DNA from: Bradyrhizobium sp.
GTDB lineage: Bacteria; Pseudomonadota; Alphaproteobacteria; Rhizobiales; Xanthobacteraceae
Length of the DNA stretch: 32,776 nucleotides
Assembly: GCA_028290305.1 (NCBI GenBank)
Contig: JAQGKC010000398.1
Span: 1 to 32,776 of the forward strand
Reading direction: 5' to 3'
In this document: positions 15,547 to 23,568 of the stretch, one piece after another
Numbering within the stretch: position 1 is the first letter of the stretch
How the letters are laid out: the number at the start of each line of letters is the position of its first letter
The notes under the pieces: model-generated
What the model was told of the DNA's origin: nothing
Seen by the model: only the letters and a program-made list of their open reading frames with translations
The model's database searches: none
Translations under genes and position numbers: made by a program

Positions 15547-16316
15547 GTGGCACCTGGGAACGTCCGTTGCATCGATTGCAGTTCGCTGAGCAGATGCCCA
15601 AGATGTTCGCTGTGCCGGCCATCGCGGCCGCCCTGTTGCATCCAGTCGCTTTTGGGCAGAGCAAGTGTCGCTTCCCTCATGACATCAGAAACCGTCTTGA
15701 GCCATTGTGGATGCAACGTCGCAGGATCGACGGCAATTCCGGCGTCAACCAGCGCGCGCTCGCTATTGTCGACATGAAACATCTCGCCGGTGTAGGCCCA
15801 GAGGTCGTCGATTCCCGTCTGCGCACGGCGATGGCTTTCCTCGGTACCGTCGCCGAGCCGGACGATCCACTCCGACGAATGCCGCAGATGGTAGGCGCTT
15901 TCCTTTTCGGATTTTGCCGCGATCGCCGCGAGCGTCGCATCGCTCGACTTCATCATTGCGCGCCAGTAGAGATCGGCGAATGCCGCATAAAAAAACTGCC
16001 GCACCATGGTGCGCGCGAAATCGCCGTTCGGCTGCTCCAGTAGCAGCAGATTACGATACTGCCTGATGTCGCGCAGGTAAGCGAATTTGTCCTCGTCGTT
16101 GTCCTTGCCTTCGACCTTTGCCGCGTACGAATAGAGCTCGCGCGCTTGTCCCAGCAGATCGAGGCCCATATTGGCCAGCGCCATGTCTTCTTCCAGCATC
16201 GGCGCATGGCCGCACCATTCCGACAGCCGATGCCCCAGAATCAGCGCGTCATCGGCGCGGCGCAGCGCATACAGCACCAGCGGCGTTTCCGAGACTGCAA
16301 TGGATGCGACAGCCAT
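15540..16316 (-). CDS. paaC: PaaC, structural subunit of phenylacetyl-CoA epoxidase
   Basis: A 258-residue ferritin-like helical protein that pairs with PaaA in the oxygenase core. It has the family segments DDALILGHRLSEWCGHAP and ANMGLDLLGQARELY, and a later EKESAYHLRHSSEWIVRLGDG region. PaaC lacks an active di-iron site and plays a structural role. The ATG at 16316 is preferred to a TTG at 16322, as AGG lies at a normal distance. A repeat separates it from paaB, and its stop overlaps the paaD start. Confidence 0.95.
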   Translation of the reverse strand: MAVASIAVSETPLVLYALRRADDALILGHRLSEWCGHAPMLEEDMALANMGLDLLGQARELYSYAAKVEGKDNDEDKFAYLRDIRQYRNLLLLEQPNGDFARTMVRQFFYAAFADLYWRAMMKSSDATLAAIAAKSEKESAYHLRHSSEWIVRLGDGTEESHRRAQTGIDDLWAYTGEMFHVDNSERALVDAGIAVDPATLHPQWLKTVSDVMREATLALPKSDWMQQGGRDGRHSEHLGHLLSELQSMQRTFPGATW

Positions 16317-16345
16317 GTTCAACCTGCTTGCGCTATATTCTTGTC

Positions 16346-16428
16346 GTCATTGCGAGGAGCGAAGCGACGAAGCAATCCATTCTTTCTTTTCTTGGCGCGA
16401 TGGATTGCTTCGCTTCGCTCGCAATGAC
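16346..16428. repeat. GTCATTGCGAG palindromic repeat between paaC and paaB
   Basis: This is nearly identical to the paaE/paaD copy in both arms. Only the loop (about 25 bases, T-rich on the plus strand) differs. It fills most of the 121-bp gap between paaB and paaC. The same arms recur at 13706 and 21054. Confidence 0.92.
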
Positions 16429-16437
16429 GGGACAGAG

Positions 16438-16725
16438 TCACATATGCCCGACTTCGTCCGGCACGTCATAGAATGTCGGATGGCGGTAGATCTTGGATTC
16501 CGCCGGCTCGAACATCATGCCTTTCTCGGACGGATCGGAAGCAGTGATCGCATTCGACGGCACCACCCAGATCGACAACCCCTCGCCACGGCGGGTGTAG
16601 ATGTCGCGCGCGGCCTGCAGCGCCAGCGTCGCGTCGGTAGCGTGCAATGAGCCGACGTGCTTGTGCGCAAGGCCATTGCGGCTGCGAATAAAGACTTCCC
16701 ACAGCGAAACGTTCGGCGTGGCCAT
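16438..16725 (-). CDS. paaB: PaaB, subunit of phenylacetyl-CoA epoxidase
   Basis: A 95-residue protein matching PaaB throughout: SLWEVFIRSRNGLAHKHVGS near the N-terminus, ALQAARDIYTRRGEG in the middle and a C-terminal YRHPTFYDVPDEVGHM. PaaB bridges PaaAC units in the complex. Of the tandem ATGs at 16728 and 16725, the second is 5 bases from GGGAGG and the better start; the longer reading to 16788 would overlap paaA. It lies 28 bases after paaA. Confidence 0.96.
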   Translation of the reverse strand: MATPNVSLWEVFIRSRNGLAHKHVGSLHATDATLALQAARDIYTRRGEGLSIWVVPSNAITASDPSEKGMMFEPAESKIYRHPTFYDVPDEVGHM

Positions 16726-16753
16726 CATGACCTCCCTCAATTCCGGTTGCGGT

Positions 16754-17734
16754 TTACGCCGCCAACCTTTGCTTGCGCTTCTCGGCATAGGCTAGTGCTG
16801 CCTCGCGCACCCAGGCGCCTTCGTCGTGCGCCTTGCGCCGCGCCGCCAGCCTTTCGCGGTTGCACGGACCGTTGCCGGCGAGCACAGAATCGAATTCGTT
16901 CCAGTCGATCGCGCTGTACACCCAATTCCCGGCCTCATTCTGTTTCATGCCGGGATCGGGAATGCTCAGGCCGAGATATTGTGCCTGCGGCACTGTCGCA
17001 TCGACGAATTTCTGCCGCAGCTCGTCGTTGGAAAAGCGCTTGATTTTCCATTTCGTCGAGGTGTCGCTGTGCTGGCTCGCTTTGTCGGGCGGCCCGAACA
17101 TCATCAGCACCGGCCACCACCAGCGATCGAGCGCGCTCTGCGCCATCACCTTCTGCTCTTCTGAGCCGCGCGAAAGCGTCAGCATGATCTCAAAGCCCTG
17201 GCGCTGATGAAAGGATTCCTCCTTGCAGACCCGGATCATCGCGCGGGCATAGGGACCATAGGAACAACGACACAGCGGAATCTGATTCATGATCGCAGCG
17301 CCATCGACCAGCCAGCCGATCACGCCGATGTCCGCCCAGGTCAGCGTCGGGTAATTGAAGATCGAGGAATATTTGGCCTTGCCGGCCAGCATCAGATCGA
17401 CCAGCTCCTCGCGCGAGGTGCCGAGCGTTTCCGCCGCCGCATAGAGATAAAGTCCATGGCCGCATTCGTCCTGCACTTTGGCGAGCAGCGCCGCCTTGCG
17501 GCGCAGCGATGGCGCGCGCGTGATCCAGTTACCTTCCGGCAGCATGCCGACGATTTCGGAATGCGCATGCTGCGAGATCTGCCGCGTCAGCGTCTTGCGA
17601 TAGGCCGCGGGCATCCAGTCGTTCGGCTCGATGCGGTCGTCGGCGTCGATGCGTTCCTGAAACTGCGCCGCGCGGCCGGCGTCCTCAATAGAGCGGTCTT
17701 CCGCGTCGGAGGTGTTGAGCGCTTGCGTGTACAT
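16754..17734 (-). CDS. paaA: PaaA, catalytic subunit of phenylacetyl-CoA epoxidase
   Basis: A 326-residue ferritin-like di-iron oxygenase that turns phenylacetyl-CoA into its ring-1,2-epoxide using O2 and electrons from PaaE. The likely iron ligands are Glu60 (HAHSE), Glu90 and His93 (DECGH), and Glu173 and His176 (EESFH). Length fits PaaA (about 310-330). The ATG at 17734 has GGAG seven bases before it. The longer reading to 17788 would start inside the AT-rich promoter region. It is the first structural gene after paaX. Confidence 0.97.
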   Translation of the reverse strand: MYTQALNTSDAEDRSIEDAGRAAQFQERIDADDRIEPNDWMPAAYRKTLTRQISQHAHSEIVGMLPEGNWITRAPSLRRKAALLAKVQDECGHGLYLYAAAETLGTSREELVDLMLAGKAKYSSIFNYPTLTWADIGVIGWLVDGAAIMNQIPLCRCSYGPYARAMIRVCKEESFHQRQGFEIMLTLSRGSEEQKVMAQSALDRWWWPVLMMFGPPDKASQHSDTSTKWKIKRFSNDELRQKFVDATVPQAQYLGLSIPDPGMKQNEAGNWVYSAIDWNEFDSVLAGNGPCNRERLAARRKAHDEGAWVREAALAYAEKRKQRLAA

Positions 17735-17766
17735 GGCCGGTCTCCACGGAGGCGAGACGTAACGTA

Positions 17767-17802
17767 TAACAAAAAATATGAAATGCAAGTAATTTTTGTA
17801 AC
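17767..17802 (-). promoter_or_regulatory. AT-rich promoter/operator region of paaA, candidate PaaX site
   Basis: The 75-bp paaX-paaA gap is far more AT-rich than its surroundings. It holds the inverted repeat ATAACAAAAA (17766-17775) and TTTTTGTAAC (17793-17802), 8 of 10 positions complementary, with a 17-bp spacer. On the minus strand TTGCAT is followed 16 bases later by TACGTT, a weak possible -35/-10 pair. A repressor bound here would cover the promoter. The link to PaaX is inferred from position. Confidence 0.5.
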
Positions 17803-17809
17803 ATAATCG

Positions 17810-18676
17810 CTAATCGCCGAACCGGCGCGCGAGTTCCTCTCCGGCAGGGGGCAGCGACCCATTTTCGTTGGTGGCGTTCCGGTCAAGCCATTGTTCGGAC
17901 GCAGAAAGAAGCCCGCGGTAGATCTCGCCACAGAGCTGGCGGGCTGCTCGGCCCGGCCAATCCGCAGGCAGTAAAGGCGCCGGCAACAAGGGATCGCGCA
18001 GCACCACCCGCCGGTAGTGGTGGATCAGCAAAATCCGCGCGGTGAAAGCGTCGACATCCGAGAGGGGTTCGTTGCGGTCGATCCAGCCCCGCAACGGCTC
18101 AAATGTTTTCATGAACTTCAGATAGGCGTTGGCGGTGCGATCGAGCGGCCAGCTTTCGCTGAGCAGGCGCCGGCCGCTGTCGTCCTCAGCGGAGACTTCC
18201 AGGCGGATCGCAGATGCTGCTTCCTCTGGAATGGGAACGCCCGAAGGTGCGATCCACACGCCCGGCAGCGGACTGCCGAATCCTGCATTCTTCAACGCGT
18301 CACGGGAGGCGTCGCGATCCTCGCTGCTGCCGATCAGCAGAAGTTCGAAGCGTCCGGTCCAATCGGAGGATTGCGGATCATAGATATGCTTGGTTGCGGC
18401 ATCGAAGGTTTGCCTTCCCTTCTTGACCAGCCGGTAGAAACTGTTGCGGCCGACCTTGTTGCGTTCGAGCCATCCGTCATTAGCGAGCCGCGACATTGCC
18501 GTCCGCACCACGCCGCTGTCGATGTCGATCGTGGCGAAAAACTCCAGCAGCGTCCCCAGCCAGACCGAACCGCCGCGCGGCACGATCGCATCGCCGAACA
18601 GAGTGATGACGATGGAGCCGGTGCGCGAGGGTTCGCGCTTGAGCTGTTCGATGATGCGGGCAAGCGGGTGCAGCAT
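17810..18676 (-). CDS. paaX: PaaX, phenylacetate pathway transcriptional repressor
   Basis: A 288-residue regulator of the PaaX family, a GntR-like winged-helix protein. The DNA-binding part (about residues 20-95) includes GSIVITLFGDAIVPRGG and SGVVRTAMSRLANDGWLERN. The C-terminal region binds the inducer; known PaaX proteins are released from DNA by phenylacetyl-CoA. The ATG at 18676 is preferred to a TTG at 18682, though no clear ribosome site is seen. As the first gene of the row, it may also regulate itself. Confidence 0.94.
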   Translation of the reverse strand: MLHPLARIIEQLKREPSRTGSIVITLFGDAIVPRGGSVWLGTLLEFFATIDIDSGVVRTAMSRLANDGWLERNKVGRNSFYRLVKKGRQTFDAATKHIYDPQSSDWTGRFELLLIGSSEDRDASRDALKNAGFGSPLPGVWIAPSGVPIPEEAASAIRLEVSAEDDSGRRLLSESWPLDRTANAYLKFMKTFEPLRGWIDRNEPLSDVDAFTARILLIHHYRRVVLRDPLLPAPLLPADWPGRAARQLCGEIYRGLLSASEQWLDRNATNENGSLPPAGEELARRFGD

Positions 18677-18757
18677 ACGCAACGCATAGCGCGTTTTTTG
18701 GATTTACGACAACGCCGGCTTGCAGCCGACGCGCTCGCGTTACCTAGTGGGATCGGA

Positions 18758-19528
18758 TCATCTGGCGGGATCGGGATAGACGATGCTGCGCCAGCTGCCG
18801 CGGTCGAACGGCGCCCATTCGCCTTCGGGCTGCGCCAGGCGATCGGCCACCGCGTAGACGACCGCAGGATGATGTCCCATGCCGCAATGGCTGCTTTCGA
18901 CCTCGATATTCTCGGATCGTGCGGACGGCTTTTCCATGCAGCCCTGCCACGCGCAGATGCCGTCGGTGCGGCTGAAGATCGCGGTGGTCGGCACTGGCGG
19001 CGTATCTGCCAGCGATCCTCCGAACCGGCCATCCTCTTCGTCGGCGCGGCGGCCGCTCGCCATCTCATAGACGCGCCAGGCGTTGGTCGCCTTGGGGTCA
19101 CCCGCAAACGGACTGCCGAGCGTGATCACCGAACGCACGCGATCGGGCATCATCTTCGCCAATTGGCGCGCATAGACCCCGCCAAGGCTCCAGCCGACCA
19201 AGCTGATCTTGCGACCATGGGTGTCGTTCAACTCCTGCACCAGATCGACCATCGCGTGCTGCACGCCCTCGCGCAGGCCGAGATTGCGGCCCTGACGCCA
19301 GCCGCTGACGGCATAGCCGCGGTTTTTCAAGAAGCTGCGCAGCGGGCGCGTCGAGGTGTCCGAAGCGACCAGCCCGGGCAGCACCAGCACTGGATGGCCG
19401 TCGCCCTTGGGCGCCAGGCTGAGAAGCGGCAAGGCGCCGAGAAACGCACCGAGCTCATGGATCGCCCGCCCTTCCAGAAACATCAGCGTTCTGGACGGCG
19501 GGCGCAGCGTCTGGGCAGTGGCGGACAT
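18758..19528 (-). CDS. Alpha/beta hydrolase (esterase/lipase-like), paralogue A
   Basis: A 256-residue hydrolase with KGDGHPVLVLPG at 41-52 and the nucleophile Ser114 in VGWSLGGVYARQLA. TLGSPFAGDPKATNA and VPTTAIFSRTDGI follow; the second probably holds the catalytic Asp. A C-terminal His-rich segment (SSHCGMGHHP) holds the likely His. It is clearly related, segment by segment, to the protein at 31353-32156. AGGGGAAA precedes the ATG. The function is not known; the LGSPFAGD pattern recalls cytoplasmic lipase- or acyltransferase-like esterases. It stands upstream of paaX on the same strand. Confidence 0.85.
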   Translation of the reverse strand: MSATAQTLRPPSRTLMFLEGRAIHELGAFLGALPLLSLAPKGDGHPVLVLPGLVASDTSTRPLRSFLKNRGYAVSGWRQGRNLGLREGVQHAMVDLVQELNDTHGRKISLVGWSLGGVYARQLAKMMPDRVRSVITLGSPFAGDPKATNAWRVYEMASGRRADEEDGRFGGSLADTPPVPTTAIFSRTDGICAWQGCMEKPSARSENIEVESSHCGMGHHPAVVYAVADRLAQPEGEWAPFDRGSWRSIVYPDPAR

Positions 19529-19719
19529 CGGATTTCCCCTCGTGGCCGGCCTCGAACGGGCGGCCTATTCGATCAATATGAATACGCGAATCCTGTGCAA
19601 TCGTTCCGCAATGCAACAATCTCTGAATCAAGCTAAGGCGCTAATTCCATCATTCAAGCGGGCGTCCCTCGACGGGACAATAGGTCTTAACGCTTAAAAC
19701 CGGCCCAGTGATTTAAAAG

Positions 19720-21006
19720 TCACAGCCACCGCAACCCAAATTCAATGGTGTAAAGCGCCAGTCCGGCCAAGCCGCCGATCAGCGAACCGTTGAAGCGGAT
19801 GTATTGCAGATCCCTGCCGATGTTGATTTCGATCAGCGAAATCAATTGCCCCATGTCCCAGGCCTTGACCTGATCGGAGATGAAGCTCGAAACGCCGCTC
19901 TTCTGATCGGCAATGAAGCTTCTGAGCACGGCGACGAAGCCCTGGTTGATCTCGGCCCGCAACTCGGGATCGCCCGCGAGCGCCTCGCCCGCAGCCATGA
20001 ACATTCTGGTCAAATGATGCTGCAGCACCTGGCTCTCGCCAGAGGCGCTGCGTTCGATGAAGGATCGCGCGTTCGACCAGATGTTTCGCGCGAGGTCGCC
20101 GAGCTCCGGGCGCGCCAGCAGGTCGCGCTTTAATCCGTCGATGCGATCGGCATAAGCCCGGTCGCTGCCAAGCCGGTCCACGAACGACAGCACCATGCGG
20201 TCGAACTCGCCGCGGAACGGATGTTTCGGATCGCTGCGTACCTCTTCGAAGAATGCGGTCACGGAGGCGACGATCTTCTTCACCAGAAACTTGTCGGCGT
20301 GATAGAGTTTCAGCAGCGTCGGCAGTTCGCCGCGAATTTTCTCCCGGACCATGGCCATGGTTTCCGGCTGGGTCAGCGATTGATGCACCGCGCTCAGGAT
20401 GTCGTCGAGCAATCCCTGATGCCGGCCTTCTCGCACGAACGCGCGCAGCGTGCCCGCGGCAAGCGGCGCGAGATCGATCGACTGCAACTGGGTGGTGATC
20501 CGGCGGGTAATGAATGTCATCAGGCCCGAGCTTTCCGTCGCCGTAACAGCCTCGGGCAACAGACGCAGCGCGAAGCGGGCGAGATCGGCGCTGCGCTTGC
20601 GGTCGCGCAGCCAGTCGGCAATGAAGGTGCCGAAGTCGATCTGGCGCAGCTTGGCCTCGACCGGCGCCGCTTCGAGAAAATGCTCCTCAATGAATTCGCC
20701 GAGCTTGTCGGCGATGCGGTGCTGATTGCTCTGGATGATGGCGGTGTGCGGGATAGGTAAACCCAAAGGCCTGCGAAACAGCGCCACCACGGCGTACCAG
20801 TCGGCCAGCCCGCCGATGGTCGCGGCTTCCGCGAACGCCGCGACGAAACCGAAGACCGGATGCACATGCAACAACGTCTTCGCTATCACGAACAGCGCCA
20901 GCGTGCCTGCCAGCACCAGCGTGGCCAGCGCCTTGACGCGGCGCAGCTCGGCCGCCCGCGCGGCGTCGCCGGGAGCGTCGAACGAGAATGTGCTCGGAGT
21001 GGTCAT
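19720..21006 (-). CDS. DUF445-family membrane protein
   Basis: A 428-residue protein of the DUF445 family. An N-terminal helix (LATLVLAGTLALFVIAKTLL, about residues 27-46) and the family motif GGLADWYAVVALFRRPLG follow each other. The middle is a long charged helical region, and a second hydrophobic helix ends the protein (GSLIGGLAGLALYTIEFGL). The topology suggests both ends in the inner membrane with a large soluble body. The function of the family is not established. A 191-bp gap to the hydrolase downstream holds only a small hairpin (19664-19678). Confidence 0.88.
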   Translation of the reverse strand: MTTPSTFSFDAPGDAARAAELRRVKALATLVLAGTLALFVIAKTLLHVHPVFGFVAAFAEAATIGGLADWYAVVALFRRPLGLPIPHTAIIQSNQHRIADKLGEFIEEHFLEAAPVEAKLRQIDFGTFIADWLRDRKRSADLARFALRLLPEAVTATESSGLMTFITRRITTQLQSIDLAPLAAGTLRAFVREGRHQGLLDDILSAVHQSLTQPETMAMVREKIRGELPTLLKLYHADKFLVKKIVASVTAFFEEVRSDPKHPFRGEFDRMVLSFVDRLGSDRAYADRIDGLKRDLLARPELGDLARNIWSNARSFIERSASGESQVLQHHLTRMFMAAGEALAGDPELRAEINQGFVAVLRSFIADQKSGVSSFISDQVKAWDMGQLISLIEINIGRDLQYIRFNGSLIGGLAGLALYTIEFGLRWL

Positions 21007-21053
21007 GACGGCTTTCAGGGAAAGTTTACGTCAGGTTCAGAATATCAGCTTCC

Positions 21054-21134
21054 GTCATTGCGAGCGAAGCGAAGCAATCCAGACTGGGCAGGAGAAGGCT
21101 GGATTGCTTCGTCGCTTGCGCTCCTCGCAATGAC
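21054..21134. repeat. GTCATTGCGAG palindromic repeat near the phasin gene, inverted copy
   Basis: The arms are the same as in the paa copies, but the longer arm with the GAAGCGAC insertion is now on the right, so the element lies in the opposite orientation. It sits between the phasin terminator and the DUF445 start. Confidence 0.88.
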
Positions 21135-21184
21135 GAAGAGCACCACCTAACCCATGACGAACAATGATCTTTGGAATGCGCGAC

Positions 21185-21211
21185 AAAAAGAAGGCCCGCC
21201 TAAGCGGGCCT
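21185..21211 (-). terminator. Intrinsic terminator of the phasin gene
   Basis: An 8-bp GC-rich stem, AGGCCCGC (21192-21199) with GCGGGCCT (21204-21211), has a 4-base loop. On the minus strand it is followed by TCTTTTT. It lies 29 bases beyond the phasin stop, the standard form of a rho-independent terminator. Confidence 0.9.
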
Positions 21212-21239
21212 CGAATTACAGTTGGTCAGACGACCGCGA

Positions 21240-21716
21240 TCAGGCGGTCTTGGTGTAGACCTTGGAGAAGTTGTCCTGAGCGGTCTTCGCACCGTCGGCG
21301 ACGAGCTTGCCGAGATATTCGGTGGTGGACTTCGCCCGCGACATGAACACTTCGCCGCTCGCACGGACCATATCGGACTGGATCTGAACCGCCTCGTTGA
21401 GTGACTTGGCGGAAGCCAGCCTGTCGATGCCCGTGAAGAACGCTTCGGTGTCCTGATAGATCGCCTGCTGGATGTTGCGGCTGATCTTGGCGGCTTCGGT
21501 GACCGAACCGGCAACGGCGGTCTCGATCGCAGCAGTCACCTTCTCAGAACCGGCGTGGAGGTCGGCCGCGCGTTCTTTGGCGGTGCCGGCAGTCTTCTTC
21601 ACAAACTCACGGGCGGCCTCGGGGACTTCCATGTTCTGGAGGTTCTTCAGCGCGTCGGTGACGGGTGCGAAGGCTTCCTTGACGGTATTCAGCACAGAGT
21701 TGGTTTCGGTGGTCAT
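21240..21716 (-). CDS. Phasin (PHA granule-associated protein)
   Basis: A 158-residue, mostly helical amphipathic protein of the phasin family, which coats polyhydroxyalkanoate granules. Typical features are the N-terminal AFAPVTDALKNLQNMEVPEAAREFV and the alanine/glutamate-rich helix KERAADLHAGSEKVTAAIE. No cysteine is present. The ATG at 21716 has GGAGAG five bases upstream, better than the start at 21728. It follows phaE-phaC-GNAT on the same strand after 173 bases and has its own terminator, so it is probably also expressed alone at high level. Confidence 0.92.
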   Translation of the reverse strand: MTTETNSVLNTVKEAFAPVTDALKNLQNMEVPEAAREFVKKTAGTAKERAADLHAGSEKVTAAIETAVAGSVTEAAKISRNIQQAIYQDTEAFFTGIDRLASAKSLNEAVQIQSDMVRASGEVFMSRAKSTTEYLGKLVADGAKTAQDNFSKVYTKTA

Positions 21717-21828
21717 TGATCTCTCCATCCTCAGATTTGAGCTATGGGCTCACCCCGTCCGGTTGGCCCGGGGCGGGATCGTTGTGTCATAGTTAATGGT
21801 GCATCGCAATATCCATGTTGCGCTGCGA

Positions 21829-21846
21829 TATCACGAGTTCGTGATA
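21829..21846. promoter_or_regulatory. 18-bp palindrome upstream of the phasin gene (candidate operator)
   Basis: TATCACGA and TCGTGATA are perfect inverted arms around two bases, 113 bases before the phasin start and 44 beyond the GNAT stop. The distance is compatible with a regulator site for the phasin promoter. PhaR-type regulators control phasins in alphaproteobacteria, but this site does not match a PhaR motif I know. Confidence 0.4.
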
Positions 21847-21889
21847 GCCGATCAATTGAGCGGACGAGCCCAATAATCAGGCCCGATAA

Positions 21890-22492
21890 CTAGGCTTGGG
21901 GCTGGACCGCGCCTGGCAGCCCATAGGCTTCCATCTGGGCGCGAACCTGCGCCACATTGTGCCCGAGCACGACGATATCGTGCTTTTTGCCGGCTTTATC
22001 CCGGACATGGTCGCGCAACAGCGCCTCGGCCTTGAATCCGAGGCCTTCGAAGATCGCGATGGCGCCGGTTTGATCGACCGTCATCTGCACCATCAGCTTC
22101 TCGAGACCGGCGCCCAAGGCCAAGGCAAAGATTTCCTGCGACAGCGCCCGCCCGACCCCTTGGCCGCGCACATCCGTTGAGACCACGTTGCGGATTTCGC
22201 CGACATGCGGCGACCACGAGAAGGGATCGCGCACCAGCGTGCCGCACCCGATCACCCTTCCCGCTTTCACCGCCAACAGGCTCGTGATCGCGCCGCGCTC
22301 GATCTCCTTGATCCAGGCGGTCAATACCTTCGGCTCGCTGATGTCGCGCGGCAGGAACAACAGATCGTGCACCGGGAGCTTTTGCGCGAATGCAAGCACG
22401 GCGGCTTCATCCGGCTGCGACATCAACCGGAATTCGATCTCGCCGGCGTCAGTGGTCACGCGGCGCGGATAGGAACGTGCTTCGCTGCTCAT
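21890..22492 (-). CDS. GNAT-family N-acetyltransferase coupled to phaC
   Basis: A 200-residue GNAT enzyme. The acetyl-CoA pyrophosphate loop is RGQGVG at residues 109-114, preceded by the beta strand GEIRNVVSTDV and followed by the AIAIFEGLGFKAEALLRDHV segment common near the C-terminal end of the fold. The start overlaps the phaC stop by four bases (ATGA), so the two are likely translated together. The acceptor is unknown; the context makes PHA synthase, phasin or a CoA-linked metabolite conceivable targets, but this is only inferred. Confidence 0.88.
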   Translation of the reverse strand: MSSEARSYPRRVTTDAGEIEFRLMSQPDEAAVLAFAQKLPVHDLLFLPRDISEPKVLTAWIKEIERGAITSLLAVKAGRVIGCGTLVRDPFSWSPHVGEIRNVVSTDVRGQGVGRALSQEIFALALGAGLEKLMVQMTVDQTGAIAIFEGLGFKAEALLRDHVRDKAGKKHDIVVLGHNVAQVRAQMEAYGLPGAVQPQA

Positions 22493-23568
22493 ATCGATCT
22501 CTCACCCAACCAGAAATCCAGTTTCGGCCACAGCCGCTTGATGGCATTGGCGCCGGCGACAAGGCTGACATGACCGCCCTTCAGGATCACTTCTTCCTTG
22601 TCGGTCGAGCCGATCTTTTGAATCAGGGGCTTGGCGGCGTCATAAGGGACGATGTGATCGTGCTCGGCGACCGCGTGCAGGATCGGCACCGTGATTTTTG
22701 AAATATCCGCGGGCCGCCCGCCGACCGACATCACGTCGTTGTAGAGCTTGTTATCCCACATCAGGTCCCTGGTAATCTGACGAAAATACTCGCCAGCCAG
22801 CGGCAGCGTATCGGTCGCCCAGCGATCGAACATGCGATACGACTTGACGTATTCATCGTTCCAGATGTTTTCCCACAATTGCACCTGGCTCGCGGCGCGC
22901 GACGCCGGCCGCAACATCTCGAAAGATGAAAGGATCATTTCGGGTGGCACGTTGCCGACGCTGTCGACCAGTCGGTCGACATCGAAATAGCGCTTGTCCG
23001 AGAAATTCTGGAACAGCTTCATCTCGCGGAAATCGACCGGGGTGGTGAAGCAGATCAGGTTCTTCATCGGCCCGTCGGCGAAGATTGAGCCGTAGAGCAA
23101 TGACAGCACGCCGCCGAAGCAATAGCCGATCACCGTGACGTCGGTCTCACCGGAATCCCGTTGCACGCGGCGGATACAATCCGGGATGAAGTCGAGGACG
23201 TAATCCTCCATCCGCAACGACTTCTCCTCCGGCTTGGGCGCGGTCCAGTCCAGCATGTAGACGTCGTAACCGCGCTTCAAGAGAAATTCGATGAAGCTCT
23301 GGCCGGGCACCATGTCGAGGATGTAGCCGCGATTGGTGGTGGCCATCACGATCAGGATCGGCACGCGGTAGACCTCGTCCGACATCGGCCGATAGTGATA
23401 CAGATTCATCGTGCCGCGGACATGCAGGATGTCCTTCGGCGTCGATCCGAGCGACGGGCCCGACGACGCGATATATTCGACACCCTTGATGCTGCGCTGG
23501 ATCGCGCGTTGCACTTCGGACTGGATCCGGTCCGGGATCGACGCCAGATCCAGGCCCGCGCCGTTCAT
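22489..23568 (-). CDS. phaC: Class III poly(3-hydroxyalkanoate) synthase subunit PhaC
   Basis: A 359-residue PHA synthase that polymerises (R)-3-hydroxyacyl-CoA on the granule surface. The lipase-like box is GYCFGG with nucleophile Cys150; Asp304 (AEHDHIVPYD) and His333 (KGGHVSL) complete the triad. These positions lie within two residues of Cys149, Asp302 and His331 of the Allochromatium class III enzyme. The length also fits class III (about 355) and excludes class I and II (550-600). It overlaps phaE and the GNAT gene by four bases on either side. Confidence 0.95.
   Translation of the reverse strand: MNGAGLDLASIPDRIQSEVQRAIQRSIKGVEYIASSGPSLGSTPKDILHVRGTMNLYHYRPMSDEVYRVPILIVMATTNRGYILDMVPGQSFIEFLLKRGYDVYMLDWTAPKPEEKSLRMEDYVLDFIPDCIRRVQRDSGETDVTVIGYCFGGVLSLLYGSIFADGPMKNLICFTTPVDFREMKLFQNFSDKRYFDVDRLVDSVGNVPPEMILSSFEMLRPASRAASQVQLWENIWNDEYVKSYRMFDRWATDTLPLAGEYFRQITRDLMWDNKLYNDVMSVGGRPADISKITVPILHAVAEHDHIVPYDAAKPLIQKIGSTDKEEVILKGGHVSLVAGANAIKRLWPKLDFWLGERSI

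Noticed and set aside
13558..16428. CRISPR-like spacing of repeated elements in the paa region
   Set aside because: The repeats are long palindromes separated by genes, not short direct repeats with spacers, and there are no cas genes.
18017..19636. 539-codon plus-strand reading opposite paaX and the hydrolase
   Set aside because: It spans two real minus-strand genes and their gap, with no domain pattern.
19664..19678. GTCCC-GGGAC hairpin between the hydrolase and DUF445 genes
   Set aside because: The stem is only five base pairs and no T-run follows on either strand, so I do not call it a terminator.
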